In this document: piece after piece, positions 35,365-45,183 of the stretch
Layout of the letters: the number at the start of each line of letters is the position of its first letter
Numbering within the stretch: position 1 is the stretch's first letter
Assembly (NCBI RefSeq): GCF_025146565.1
Contig: NZ_CP102258.1
Span: forward strand, 1,143,501-1,207,500
DNA length: 64,000 nucleotides
Direction of reading: 5' to 3'
Source: Bacteroides eggerthii
GTDB taxonomy: Bacteria > Bacteroidota > Bacteroidia > Bacteroidales > Bacteroidaceae
Program-made: the position numbers and the translations under genes
The notes under the pieces: generated by a model
Databases searched by the model: none
What the model was told of the DNA's origin: nothing
Seen by the model: the letters and a program-made list of their open reading frames with translations, nothing else

Positions 35365-38300
35365 ATGAAAAATGCTTTTAATTTTAGGCCATGGATGGTT
35401 TTGGCTGTCTTGTTGACGTATTCATTGGGGACGTGGGCTCAATCTATTACGTTAAAAGGAATCGTGAAAGATGACTTTGGTGAAAGTATTATTGGTGCTA
35501 GCGTTTTGCAAAAAGGTACCACGAATGGTACGGTAACTGATTTGGATGGTAATTTTACTTTGACTGTTCCTAATAAAAATGCGGTGCTGGTTATTTCATT
35601 CATAGGCTATCTTACGCAAGAAATAACTGTAGGAAATCAAACTCATTTCAATGTTCTCTTAAAAGAAGACGCACAAAATTTGGATGAGGTGATTGTTATT
35701 GGTTATGGTACGGCAAAGAAAAGTGACTTGACGGGAGCCGTAACTCGTGCAGATATGGGTGCGTTGGAAAAATCACCTAATGTAAATGTTTTACAAGGCT
35801 TAAAAGGGGTTGTTCCAGGTCTGAATATTGGTATTGCAACCAAAGCGGGAGACTCACCTACTGTTTCTATTCGTGGTCGTAACTCTATTTCTGGTTCTAC
35901 TGAGCCATTAGTTGTATTGGATGGAGTTATTTATCGTGGTAATATTTCTGATATTAACCCAAGTGATATTGCATCTATTGATGTGTTAAAGGACGCCAGT
36001 AGTACAGCTATTTATGGTTCACAAGCAGCAAACGGTGTGTTAATGATTACTACTAAAACGGTTAAAAGTGTTTCTAAGCCGATTTTGGAATATAGTGGTT
36101 CATTTACTTTGCAAGGTTTGATTAACAATGATATGAAACGTCTTGACAGAGATGGTTTCGCTACTCAGGTTGCTGATATTAAGTTGGCTGAGAGTCGTAT
36201 GGGAACTGATATGTTACAACGTAATCCGGATTTCAACCCCGCTACTTATTTTAAAGATGGAGAAGTGATAACTGGTTATAATAATGGTGTGAATACCGAT
36301 TGGTGGGATTTATTGACGGAAGATGTTCCTTATATTCAAAATCACAACATTAGTGTTCGTGGAAAAACAGAAAGGAATAGTTATTTTGTTTCTTTTGGTT
36401 TTACTGACCAACAAAACTTAGTTGTTAATGATACCTACAAACGTTATAATGTTCGCATGAACTTGGATAGTAAAATTACAGACTGGTTAAAAGTTGGAAC
36501 AGCTTCCTATTTTAATATAAGTAACTTCTCCGGTGCGAATACTTCATTTAGTAGTTTGTTTAGCATTCCGGCTTCTGCCACTCCATATGAAGAAGATGGT
36601 AAAACATTGAAAGTACAACCTTTGGTAAGTACTGTAAATCCTTTGCTGACAATGAGTAATCCTGATAAGGATATACGCTATAACTTGTCAGGTAATGTAT
36701 ATGCCGATGTTAGTATTCCTTGGGTAAAAGGTTTGAGTTATCGTATCAGCTATGCGAATAACTGGACGATCTATAATTATTATAATTTTAATCCGTATGG
36801 CAATACTTTGTTAGGTCAGGCAGAGAAGAAACATACCAACCAAAATGAATGGACGTTGGACAATATCATTACTTACCAAAATACATTTGGAAAACATTCT
36901 GTTAATGCCACATTTGTATATGGTGTTGAAAAACGCACTTATGAGAGCACTGATGCTATTGCCAAAACTTTTACTGATAAGACTCTAGGATATAATAATA
37001 TGGGAATGGGGCAAGCTGACTTGAATGCCATTACTTCAAATGCTTGGGAAGAAAGCAGCTTGTATAACATGTTGCGTTTAGTCTATACTTACAATGATCG
37101 CTACATTGTTACTGGAACCATTCGTCGTGACGGTTTTTCGGGATTCAGTAGTGGTAATAAGTTTGGTTATTTCCCATCAGTAGCTGCGGCATGGAGACTC
37201 TCTGAGGAATCTTTTATTAAAGATAATATCAAATGGATTGATAACTTGAAACTACGTTTGTCTTATGGTACCAGTGGGAATAGAACTAGTGGACGCTATG
37301 CAACTATGGCGCAAATGCAAAATAATTCATCCTATGGTAAGGGATATGTGTATGGTGATGGTGCAAAAGGTGGCTTGTTGCAACTAATGAAAACTTTGCC
37401 GAATCCCGATTTAAAATGGGAGACGACCAAATCGGTCAATTTAGGTCTTGACTTCAGTGTATTGGGGGGGCGTTTGTTTGGTAATTACGAGTTTTATGTA
37501 TCTAAAACCAGTGATTTGTTGTACGATGTTGAAATTCCTCATATGAATGGTATGGTTACTAACAGTATTCCTACTAACATCGGTAAGTTGCGCAATATAG
37601 GACATGAATTTAGTATTACTGGTATCCCCATTGTTAACAAAGATTTTCAATGGACCATTACTGCTAACTTCTCATTGAATAAAAATAAAGTAGAAAGTAT
37701 CTTGGGTATTGATGCGAATAAAGATGGTAGGGAAGATGATTTGGTTGCAAGTAATATCTTTATTGGTGAACCCTTAGATCCGATTTATGATTATAACATC
37801 ATTGGCATGTGGCAGGTAGAGGATTATAATAAAGGCATAATTCCTGATGGTTTCTTGTATGGTACTTACAAGATTGAAGATGTTAACCATGACAACGCAT
37901 ACACAGCTGAGGATGACCGGAAGATTCTTGGTTACAAAGATCCTTTATATCGTTTCAGTATTCAAAACAATTTTACTTATAAAGATTTTGAGTTGAATAT
38001 CTTTATCAATTCTGTACAAGGTGGTAAAAATCACTACCTGGGCCAACCTGCTGGGAAATTAGTCATTCCTGATCACCTGTTGAGTAACAGTTTCATGAAA
38101 TTTGATTATTGGACTCCCGAAAATCCAGATGCTCGATATCGCCAATTGGGATTCTATACTAATTCATTAGGTTCAGGATTTTCACCTTATATTTCCCGTA
38201 GTTTTGTTCGTTTGCAGGAGTTATCTTTAGCATATAACCTGCCTAAAAAATTCTTGAGCAAGATTCATGTAAATCGTGCGAAAGTGTTTATCAGCGCATC

Positions 38301-38427
38301 CAACCTCTTTACTATAACAGGTTGGGACGGATGGGATCCTGAAGCAGGACAAGGCATTAGCTATGACTTGGATGGAGGTTATCCAACGATGAAGAGCTAT
38401 ACACTGGGATTGAACTTTGAATTCTAA
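35365..38427 (+). CDS. SusC-like TonB-dependent outer-membrane glycan transporter
   Basis: 1020 residues. Signal peptide ending near TWAQS, a carboxypeptidase-D-like domain (~28-105: LKGIVKDDFGESIIGASV, GTTNGTVTDLDGNFTL), a TonB-box-like segment (LDEVIVIGYGTAKKSDLTGA), a plug domain (~115-235: SPNVNVLQGLKGVVPGL, SIRGRNSISG, DVLKDASSTAIYG) and a 22-strand barrel ending SYTLGLNFEF. It imports oligosaccharides with its SusD partner, which is 20 nt downstream. Confidence 0.97.
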   Translation: MKNAFNFRPWMVLAVLLTYSLGTWAQSITLKGIVKDDFGESIIGASVLQKGTTNGTVTDLDGNFTLTVPNKNAVLVISFIGYLTQEITVGNQTHFNVLLKEDAQNLDEVIVIGYGTAKKSDLTGAVTRADMGALEKSPNVNVLQGLKGVVPGLNIGIATKAGDSPTVSIRGRNSISGSTEPLVVLDGVIYRGNISDINPSDIASIDVLKDASSTAIYGSQAANGVLMITTKTVKSVSKPILEYSGSFTLQGLINNDMKRLDRDGFATQVADIKLAESRMGTDMLQRNPDFNPATYFKDGEVITGYNNGVNTDWWDLLTEDVPYIQNHNISVRGKTERNSYFVSFGFTDQQNLVVNDTYKRYNVRMNLDSKITDWLKVGTASYFNISNFSGANTSFSSLFSIPASATPYEEDGKTLKVQPLVSTVNPLLTMSNPDKDIRYNLSGNVYADVSIPWVKGLSYRISYANNWTIYNYYNFNPYGNTLLGQAEKKHTNQNEWTLDNIITYQNTFGKHSVNATFVYGVEKRTYESTDAIAKTFTDKTLGYNNMGMGQADLNAITSNAWEESSLYNMLRLVYTYNDRYIVTGTIRRDGFSGFSSGNKFGYFPSVAAAWRLSEESFIKDNIKWIDNLKLRLSYGTSGNRTSGRYATMAQMQNNSSYGKGYVYGDGAKGGLLQLMKTLPNPDLKWETTKSVNLGLDFSVLGGRLFGNYEFYVSKTSDLLYDVEIPHMNGMVTNSIPTNIGKLRNIGHEFSITGIPIVNKDFQWTITANFSLNKNKVESILGIDANKDGREDDLVASNIFIGEPLDPIYDYNIIGMWQVEDYNKGIIPDGFLYGTYKIEDVNHDNAYTAEDDRKILGYKDPLYRFSIQNNFTYKDFELNIFINSVQGGKNHYLGQPAGKLVIPDHLLSNSFMKFDYWTPENPDARYRQLGFYTNSLGSGFSPYISRSFVRLQELSLAYNLPKKFLSKIHVNRAKVFISASNLFTITGWDGWDPEAGQGISYDLDGGYPTMKSYTLGLNFEF

Positions 38428-38447
38428 AAAATTAAATACGTATCACA

Positions 38448-40160
38448 ATGAAAAACTTGAAATATATATTTGCAGCTGTTGCATTATCATGTTTAGGCAC
38501 AGCTTGTAATGAAAGTAGCTGGTTGAAAGAAACTCCCTACGATTTCTATACGCCTGAAAATTCCTATACTACAACTGACCAGTTCCAAAATGCGTTAAAT
38601 TACTTGTATGATGAGGTACGAGGGATGCGTTGGAAAATGGGTGACCAAAATATGGCTTTAATTTGCAGTGATATTGCTTCCGGTGGAACAGATACTTCCC
38701 CTGTTGCTAAATTTAATGACTTTAAAACGTTTCTTACTCCCTATACTTATGTAGCCAGTTCATATTGGGATAGAGCTTATTCAGCCATAGCTAATGCAAA
38801 TGTTATTATCAGCCGTATTGATATGGAAAATGAGGTAGGTGAGGATAACAAAAAAGTAATTAAAGGACAAGCACTCTTTTTCCGCGCTTATTTTTATAAT
38901 TTCTTAGCAAATTTATATGGCGGTGTTCCATTGATATTAGAAGAAGCTACCGAACCTCGAAAGGATTATGTACGGGCAACGCGTGAAGCTACTTATGACC
39001 AGGCACGTCAGGATTTGGAAGATGCCATCAAAATGCTGAATGATATTACAAAGGCTAAAGATGGTGAAGTAAATATTCAGGCTGCTCAACATTTGTTGGC
39101 GGAAGTTTATATTTCTCTTGGAGATTATTCCAAAGCCATTGCTGCAGCTACTGCTGTTATTACTCACCCCAGTATGGGATTGATGAAAACACGTTTCGGT
39201 TCAAGAAAAGACGAAACCGGTGATCCTTATTGGGACTTATTCCAATTGAATAACCAAAACCGTTCAAGTGGTAATACTGAAACAATTTGGGCTTTACAGT
39301 ATGAATATAAGAACTCCGGTTCTTCCTATAGTAATGAAATGCCGCGTTGGTTACTTCCTTATTATGAAGGCTTGAATGTGCGAGATAAAGAAGATAAAAA
39401 GAATGTAAAAGCCTTTACACTCAACACGATGGAAAAAGGTGGTAGAGGTATCGGTACTATTCGTCCTACTAATCACTTCCTCAACGAAATTTGGGAATCA
39501 GGAGATATCCGTAACTCTGAATTGATGATTATACGCGATTTCCAAGTTGACAATCCGGAAGCGAAAGATTTCAAAAAATGGATCATGGCTGATGGGTTAT
39601 ATGATAAGTTTAATAAGGAACAGCAAACTCGTCAGTTCTATCCGTTTATTATGAAATTCAGTCAGGTCGGTACTTTAGAGGACGATAATTATCAGAAAAA
39701 TGCTGACGGTACATATAAACTTACAGCTTTGGGTGAGCATGGCGTGGTTTACGCATGGGGAAGTCTAAGTGCTAATACTTCTATGAAAGACGAATACATG
39801 TATCGTTTGGCCGGTACTTATCTTCTTAGAGCAGAAGCCTATTTGGCCAATAATGAACCGGATAAGGCTATGGCAGATCTGAATGAACTTAGAGATCGTG
39901 CTCGAACTCGCCAGCTTACTAGTTCAAGTGAAGTAACACTCGATTTCATTCTGGACGAGCAAATGCGTGAGTTATATTTCGAAGATTTTCGTGTGCCTAC
40001 CTTATGCCGTTTAGGTAAAATGGTGGAGCGCTCTAGAAAATATAATCCGTTTGGTGCAAATGTTGGTGATCACCAGAATTTATTCCCTATTCCGTATAGC
40101 GAAATAGAAAAGAATATATTTAATAAAATAGAACAAAATCCGGATTATGAGAAATTCTAG
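38448..40160 (+). CDS. SusD-like surface glycan-binding lipoprotein
   Basis: 570 residues. Lipoprotein signal with Cys near residue 20 (LSCLGTAC). The SusD fold is shown by the N-terminal segment (WLKETPYDFYTPENSYTT), the TPR-like helices (KGQALFFRAYFYNFLANLYGGVPLI; AAQHLLAEVYISLGDYSKAI) and the C-terminal part (LLRAEAYLANNEPDKAMADL, LDEQMRELYFEDFR). It caps the SusC barrel. The bound glycan cannot be told. Confidence 0.96.
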   Translation: MKNLKYIFAAVALSCLGTACNESSWLKETPYDFYTPENSYTTTDQFQNALNYLYDEVRGMRWKMGDQNMALICSDIASGGTDTSPVAKFNDFKTFLTPYTYVASSYWDRAYSAIANANVIISRIDMENEVGEDNKKVIKGQALFFRAYFYNFLANLYGGVPLILEEATEPRKDYVRATREATYDQARQDLEDAIKMLNDITKAKDGEVNIQAAQHLLAEVYISLGDYSKAIAAATAVITHPSMGLMKTRFGSRKDETGDPYWDLFQLNNQNRSSGNTETIWALQYEYKNSGSSYSNEMPRWLLPYYEGLNVRDKEDKKNVKAFTLNTMEKGGRGIGTIRPTNHFLNEIWESGDIRNSELMIIRDFQVDNPEAKDFKKWIMADGLYDKFNKEQQTRQFYPFIMKFSQVGTLEDDNYQKNADGTYKLTALGEHGVVYAWGSLSANTSMKDEYMYRLAGTYLLRAEAYLANNEPDKAMADLNELRDRARTRQLTSSSEVTLDFILDEQMRELYFEDFRVPTLCRLGKMVERSRKYNPFGANVGDHQNLFPIPYSEIEKNIFNKIEQNPDYEKF

Positions 40161-40268
40161 GAGTTTATGAACTCTTCAGAATCTATCTCAGTGCTTCATA
40201 AAAAGTAGGCTGATATTTATCTATTTTATAAATACCAACTTAAAAAACACATTATAGCAAATATTGTT

Positions 40269-42632
40269 ATGAGGAGATTATTATTATTATGTTATTTGGT
40301 TACGGCGGGAGTTGTCGGGATATTCGCTCAAGGAGAAAACCGATTAAAGGATAACTTTGACTTCGATTGGAAATTTTCATTAAATGATGATCGCCAGTAT
40401 GCTGATCCTGTGTATAATGACCAATCGTGGGAAGATATCCAACTACCGCATGACTGGAGTATTAAATTGAATTTTGACCATTCGATTAGTGGATCGGCTG
40501 CTCATTTGCCTGGTGGCATCGGTTGGTATCGCAAAGCGTTTATTGTACCGGCTTCCTATAAAAATAAGTCCGTATCTGTTTTATTTGATGGCATTTTTCA
40601 TCAGAGTGATGTTTATATTAACGGTAAACATTTAGGTTTTCGGCCGTATGGATTTTGTAGTATTGAATATGATCTGACTCCATATCTGAAGTATGGGGAA
40701 AAGAATATAATTTCTGTACGTGTTGACCGTTCGGGAAAAGATAACATCGCTCGCTGGTATACGGGATCTGGAATTTATCGTCATGCTTGGCTGATTGTAA
40801 CCAACCCTATGCATGTAATTAACAATGGTACTTATGTTACTACGCCAGAGATAGATGCCCAAAGAGCATGCGTGGCTGTTGTGACAAGCCTTACCAACAC
40901 TTCTCACCAAGAAGAAACCGCTACACTTATGCAGTATATTCTGGATAAAGAAGGAAAAGTTGTAGCCAAAAGTGATAACCGAAAAGTTACGGTTCAGCCC
41001 AAAGATACGGTTGATGTAACTCAACAACTGAATTTGGAAAATCCTGTGCTATGGTCGATTGATACTCCGTCGATGTATACCATGAAAACCATAGTGAAGA
41101 TTGGGCGAAAAACCGTTGATGACTATCGTACTCCATTTGGTGTGCGCACTATAGAGTTTACAGCTGATCGTGGATTTTTCTTAAATGGTCAGCAAGTCAA
41201 ACTTAAAGGCTTGTGTTTGCATCAGGATGCCGGTGCATTAGGGACAGCTGTACCCGACCGGAGTAGTGAACGCCGTTTGGAGATTTTGAAGGAATACGGG
41301 TGTAATGCCATCCGCTGTGCGCATAATCAACCCTCTCCTGAATTTCTGGATATGTGTGACCGTATGGGATTTATCGTAATCGATGAGGCATTTGATAAAT
41401 GGAAATCCGGTTATTATGCCAAATATTTTGACAAATGGTGGCAAACAGATATGGAGGATATGTTGTTGCGTGACCGTAATCATCCGTCGGTTGTTTTGTG
41501 GAGTATCGGAAACGAGCTGCAGGAAGCGTGGGAAAGCTCTGATGAAGGAGTGGAACGTGCAAAAATGCTGCAGGATTTTGTTCACCAAAAAGAACCGAGT
41601 CGTATGGCAATTCTCTCTGCACAAAACAACCATCAGGAAAAGTTTTCCGGTGTAACGGACGTTATCGGATATAACTATTTGGAGGCACGTATGTTAAGTG
41701 ATCACAAGAAATTCCCCGAACGCCGTTTTATGATAACCGAAGAGCTTCCTTATTATAGTGGTGAAGAAGGAAACATTCGTAGTTATACTCCGTATAATCC
41801 ATGGAACATCATTGCTGAGAATGAATTTGTAGCTGGTGGATTTATTTGGTCGGGGGTAGATTACTTAGGTGAGGCAGCTAGTCGGGAAAGCCATGGATGG
41901 CCCAACGGGCTGTTTGATATCTGTATGTTTGAGAAACCTCGCGCTGCCTATCATCGTGCGATGTGGAACAATAAACCATTGGTAAGCATAGCTTTTCTTG
42001 ATCCCTCTCTTGATATCGACCATGGAAGGGATTTGTGGCAGTGGCCTAAGATGGCTTCACACTGGAACTTGCCGAGAACGTATTTCGGACAAGTTATTCA
42101 GGTGTGCACTATCACAAATTGCGAAGAAGTAGAGATGTTTATGAATGGTAAATCGATGGGCAAACAAAAAACAGCTGACTTTACGAATAATACTATTATA
42201 TGGAATATTCCTTATCGTCCGGGAACTTTGGAAGCAAAGGGATATAATGATGGGAAAGAAGTAGCAGCTTATCAGCTTGCCACATCAAAAGATACGGATT
42301 CTTTAATTTTGACGCCCGACCGGACAATGATTAAAGCAGACGGACAAGATTTGTCGCACATTGCTATTCAGTTGTACGATGAGGATGGGAAACCTGTACA
42401 GACGGATGATAAAGAGTTGACTGTAACGGTGGAAGGTGATGGCCGTTTCTTGGGCATTGATAACGGAGATTTAAGACGTAAAAATTCATTTAGCGGGAAC
42501 AGGTTGAAAACCTATTTCGGCAAGGCGCTGGTTGTTGTACAATCCTTGCGTAAAGCGGGCACGATGACAGTTAGTGTGGAGATGGAAGGAAAAGCAACTC
42601 CTTATGTAGTTACCATCCAGTCCGTCCGGTAG
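40269..42632 (+). CDS. Glycoside hydrolase family 2 protein
   Basis: 787 residues with signal peptide (LLLLCYLVTAGVVGIFAQG). GH2 architecture: sugar-binding sandwich (~30-180, WEDIQLPHDWSI, GGIGWYRKAF), immunoglobulin-like domain (~185-290), TIM barrel (~295-590: GVRTIEFTADRGFFLNGQQV, LKGLCLHQDAGALG) with acid/base Glu in VVLWSIGNELQ and probable nucleophile region FMITEELPYY. A C-terminal sandwich follows (DTDSLILTPDRTMIKADGQDL). The family includes beta-galactosidases, beta-glucuronidases and beta-mannosidases; the specificity is open. It is followed by a terminator hairpin at 42667. Confidence 0.93.
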   Translation: MRRLLLLCYLVTAGVVGIFAQGENRLKDNFDFDWKFSLNDDRQYADPVYNDQSWEDIQLPHDWSIKLNFDHSISGSAAHLPGGIGWYRKAFIVPASYKNKSVSVLFDGIFHQSDVYINGKHLGFRPYGFCSIEYDLTPYLKYGEKNIISVRVDRSGKDNIARWYTGSGIYRHAWLIVTNPMHVINNGTYVTTPEIDAQRACVAVVTSLTNTSHQEETATLMQYILDKEGKVVAKSDNRKVTVQPKDTVDVTQQLNLENPVLWSIDTPSMYTMKTIVKIGRKTVDDYRTPFGVRTIEFTADRGFFLNGQQVKLKGLCLHQDAGALGTAVPDRSSERRLEILKEYGCNAIRCAHNQPSPEFLDMCDRMGFIVIDEAFDKWKSGYYAKYFDKWWQTDMEDMLLRDRNHPSVVLWSIGNELQEAWESSDEGVERAKMLQDFVHQKEPSRMAILSAQNNHQEKFSGVTDVIGYNYLEARMLSDHKKFPERRFMITEELPYYSGEEGNIRSYTPYNPWNIIAENEFVAGGFIWSGVDYLGEAASRESHGWPNGLFDICMFEKPRAAYHRAMWNNKPLVSIAFLDPSLDIDHGRDLWQWPKMASHWNLPRTYFGQVIQVCTITNCEEVEMFMNGKSMGKQKTADFTNNTIIWNIPYRPGTLEAKGYNDGKEVAAYQLATSKDTDSLILTPDRTMIKADGQDLSHIAIQLYDEDGKPVQTDDKELTVTVEGDGRFLGIDNGDLRRKNSFSGNRLKTYFGKALVVVQSLRKAGTMTVSVEMEGKATPYVVTIQSVR

Positions 42633-42666
42633 ATGGTAAGTAGTTTGATATTAGTTGAATAACAGA

Positions 42667-42697
42667 AAAGAGTGTACTGTAATGGTGCACTCTTTTT
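42667..42697 (+). terminator. Terminator after the GH2 gene
   Basis: AAAGAGTG (42667-42674) pairs with GCACTCTTT (42687-42695), extended by GTAC/GTGC-type pairs, and runs into T residues. The rest of 42698-42824 has no gene and is very AT rich. Confidence 0.7.
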
Positions 42698-42824
42698 ATG
42701 TATAAAATAGTTTCGTTTTAGCGTTTGTTATATTGAAAACAGAAAATGTAACATAGAAAATAATGTTGTAGTTTCAGTATAATAAGATGTATCATATCTG
42801 ATATATTCTAACTGAAAGATTCCG

Positions 42825-42832
42825 TAATTTTG
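42825..42832 (+). promoter_or_regulatory. Minus-7 element of the second PUL transcript
   Basis: TAATTTTG matches TAnnTTTG, 45 bp before the ATG of the next hydrolase gene. Together with the terminator at 42667 it suggests that the last two PUL genes form a separate transcript. Confidence 0.45.
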
Positions 42833-42876
42833 AACAATAAAGCTACAGTTAACTTGGAGAGTTGTTTTAATCTAAT

Positions 42877-45123
42877 ATGAATATGAGAAGAATTTATTTT
42901 TTTGTTTGCATTATTGTATTGTGTTGTATAAACTCGGCTCAAGCGCATCTCCCTTGTCCGGTGAATGGCAGGGGGGTATTGCAATGTGATGCCGAAGTGA
43001 AATCATCTTATAAGAAAGGTGTGTCTCTTCATTTTGATGTTAATTCCCGGGAAGAATCTTATGCAGCCCGAATGTTGACGAAGTCTTTGCAAGAACGGGG
43101 ATATGTAATAAATGCGAATAGTGGAGATTATTCAATCAAATTCTTAATTGACAAGAGGAAATATGATGCCGAAGCATTTGCTATTATTCCTGAAGGAAAT
43201 GTAATCAAAATTATTGGAGGAGATTATAGAGGACTTATTTATGGGGCATTGTCATTGTCGGAAGATTTGAGGAATGAAATTTTGTTGGATAATGCGGTTG
43301 CTCGGAGTGAAAAGCCGAAATTGATGTTACGAGCTGTAAAGTACGATCTTCCATGGGATACCTATCGGCATAGTGAAGCGTTGAATCTTCATGATGAGAC
43401 CTGTCGTGACCCGAAATATTGGGAAGCATTTTTGGATATGATGGCCGAAAATAGGCTGAATGCTTTGTCGCTTTGGAACTTGCATCCTTATCCATTCATG
43501 ATCATACCTAAAAACTATCCGGAAGCGAGCCCGTTTACGAAAGAAGAATTTAAAGAGTGGCAAAAGCTTTTTCAGTCTATCATCGGCATGGCTGCTGAGC
43601 GAGCTATCGAAACCTATCTGATTCCGTTCAACATTTTTGTGACGCCGGAGTTTTCAGTTGCACATAATGTAGCAATGGATAATCTTGATCATCATTTCTA
43701 TGTGCGTGGGGAAACGGCACAAATTGTCAAAGACTACACACGCGAATGTGTAACCCAAGTGTTGGAAGAATATCCTGATTTAACGGGGTTTGGATTGACT
43801 TTGGGTGAAGGCATGGCAGGTATGACACCACAAGAACGTGAAGCTTGGATGACTGAAACTATCATTGAAGGGATGCGGCGGGCCAATCGACCTTCTAAAC
43901 TGGTACATCGCGTACCGTTCTCTAGTACGACCGAATCACTTGGGAATACCAGCGTTGAAACGGAGCGCATAACTCGCGCATCCATAGAGCGGGAAGCGGA
44001 TATGGGCTTTACCGAAGGTCCTATTTTTGCAGACTTTAAATTCAATTGGTCACATTCCCTTTCCACGCCCAAGCTGATTAAAGTGCATGGTGGCCCGTTG
44101 TATGATACTTACTTTAATCCTGTCTCCGATAAATATAAGGTGACTTGGACAGCACGTAATGAAGATATCTTTTGCCTACGTTGGGGGGTACCTGAATTTG
44201 TCAGAGCGCATGTGAAATTAAATTCTCCGGCTTATGTTGGAGGGTATTTTATAGGTTCGGAAACCTATATCCCGGCAAAAGATTATTTCACGACGGATAT
44301 GAGTAAGGCTAATTGGAAATGGGCTTTTGAACGTCAATGGCTGTATTATAAAATTTGGGGACGTTTGTTGTACGATAGTGATACGCCGGATGAAGTGTTT
44401 CATGCTGAATTTATTCGTCGTTATGGCAAAGATGGTGAAAATCTGCTGAAAGCTTCTTCACTTGCCGGCATCACACCGCTGGTGTTTGCGTCAAATACGG
44501 ATTGTGGTTGGGATTTTACCTTGTATAGTGAAGGATTGATGGCTCTTGTTCCTAAAGATCGGAATAGGCCGGGAACCCCATTGGAAGAATATGTTTCTAT
44601 CGACCGATTGATTCACCAAAATCCGCTTGATACCTCTTTTGTTAAAGTAGCAGATTATGTGGAACGGATATTGGCTGGCGGAAGTTTTACCAAAGAAAGG
44701 GTCACACCTCCGCAGATAGCCGATTCTTTGGAAAGGAATGCCAAACAAGCTCTTAAACTGGTAGAAAATATTAACCCGGCAAAGAATCAGAATGCAGCAT
44801 TGATCTATGAAGTTGCAGATATTAAAACTTGGGCTAATTTAGGTTTACATTATGCCGAGAAGATACGTGGGGCTATTGCTTTGCAAACTTACAGGGTAAA
44901 TGGGAATAAGACTTATCAGCAACAAGCGATACGGCACTTGAGTAAAGGACTGGAATATTGGGATAAAGTTATTGAAATTACTCGTCCGTTATACAACGAT
45001 ATGCCGCTGGTTCATTACAGTGAGCAAGGGGGGAAGCATTGGAAGGAAAATGATCATTTACGCTTTCACTGGGCATTGATTCGTCCTGATGTGGCTAAAG
45101 ATCTGGAAATAGCCAAACGATAG
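42877..45123 (+). CDS. Putative secreted glycoside hydrolase with GH20b-like N-terminal domain
   Basis: 748 residues. Signal peptide (MRRIYFFVCIIVLCCINSAQA). Residues ~45-145 resemble the non-catalytic beta/alpha domain found before GH20, GH67 and GH84 barrels (ESYAARMLTKSLQERGY, DAEAFAIIPEGNVIKIIGGDYRGLIYGALSLSEDL). A probable TIM barrel follows, with MMAENRLNALSLWNLHPYPF, LTGFGLTLGEGMAG (two candidate acidic residues: E in GEGM and D/E nearby) and IYEVADIKTWANLGLHYAEK helices at the end. Overall it is like the alpha-glucuronidase-type group, but I cannot name a family with certainty. Second start option MRRIYFF at 42883. Confidence 0.75.
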   Translation: MNMRRIYFFVCIIVLCCINSAQAHLPCPVNGRGVLQCDAEVKSSYKKGVSLHFDVNSREESYAARMLTKSLQERGYVINANSGDYSIKFLIDKRKYDAEAFAIIPEGNVIKIIGGDYRGLIYGALSLSEDLRNEILLDNAVARSEKPKLMLRAVKYDLPWDTYRHSEALNLHDETCRDPKYWEAFLDMMAENRLNALSLWNLHPYPFMIIPKNYPEASPFTKEEFKEWQKLFQSIIGMAAERAIETYLIPFNIFVTPEFSVAHNVAMDNLDHHFYVRGETAQIVKDYTRECVTQVLEEYPDLTGFGLTLGEGMAGMTPQEREAWMTETIIEGMRRANRPSKLVHRVPFSSTTESLGNTSVETERITRASIEREADMGFTEGPIFADFKFNWSHSLSTPKLIKVHGGPLYDTYFNPVSDKYKVTWTARNEDIFCLRWGVPEFVRAHVKLNSPAYVGGYFIGSETYIPAKDYFTTDMSKANWKWAFERQWLYYKIWGRLLYDSDTPDEVFHAEFIRRYGKDGENLLKASSLAGITPLVFASNTDCGWDFTLYSEGLMALVPKDRNRPGTPLEEYVSIDRLIHQNPLDTSFVKVADYVERILAGGSFTKERVTPPQIADSLERNAKQALKLVENINPAKNQNAALIYEVADIKTWANLGLHYAEKIRGAIALQTYRVNGNKTYQQQAIRHLSKGLEYWDKVIEITRPLYNDMPLVHYSEQGGKHWKENDHLRFHWALIRPDVAKDLEIAKR

Positions 45124-45183
45124 CTGTGTGATATGGATTTTGATGAAACATATAATATCAATACTAAATTCAAACTTTTTTAT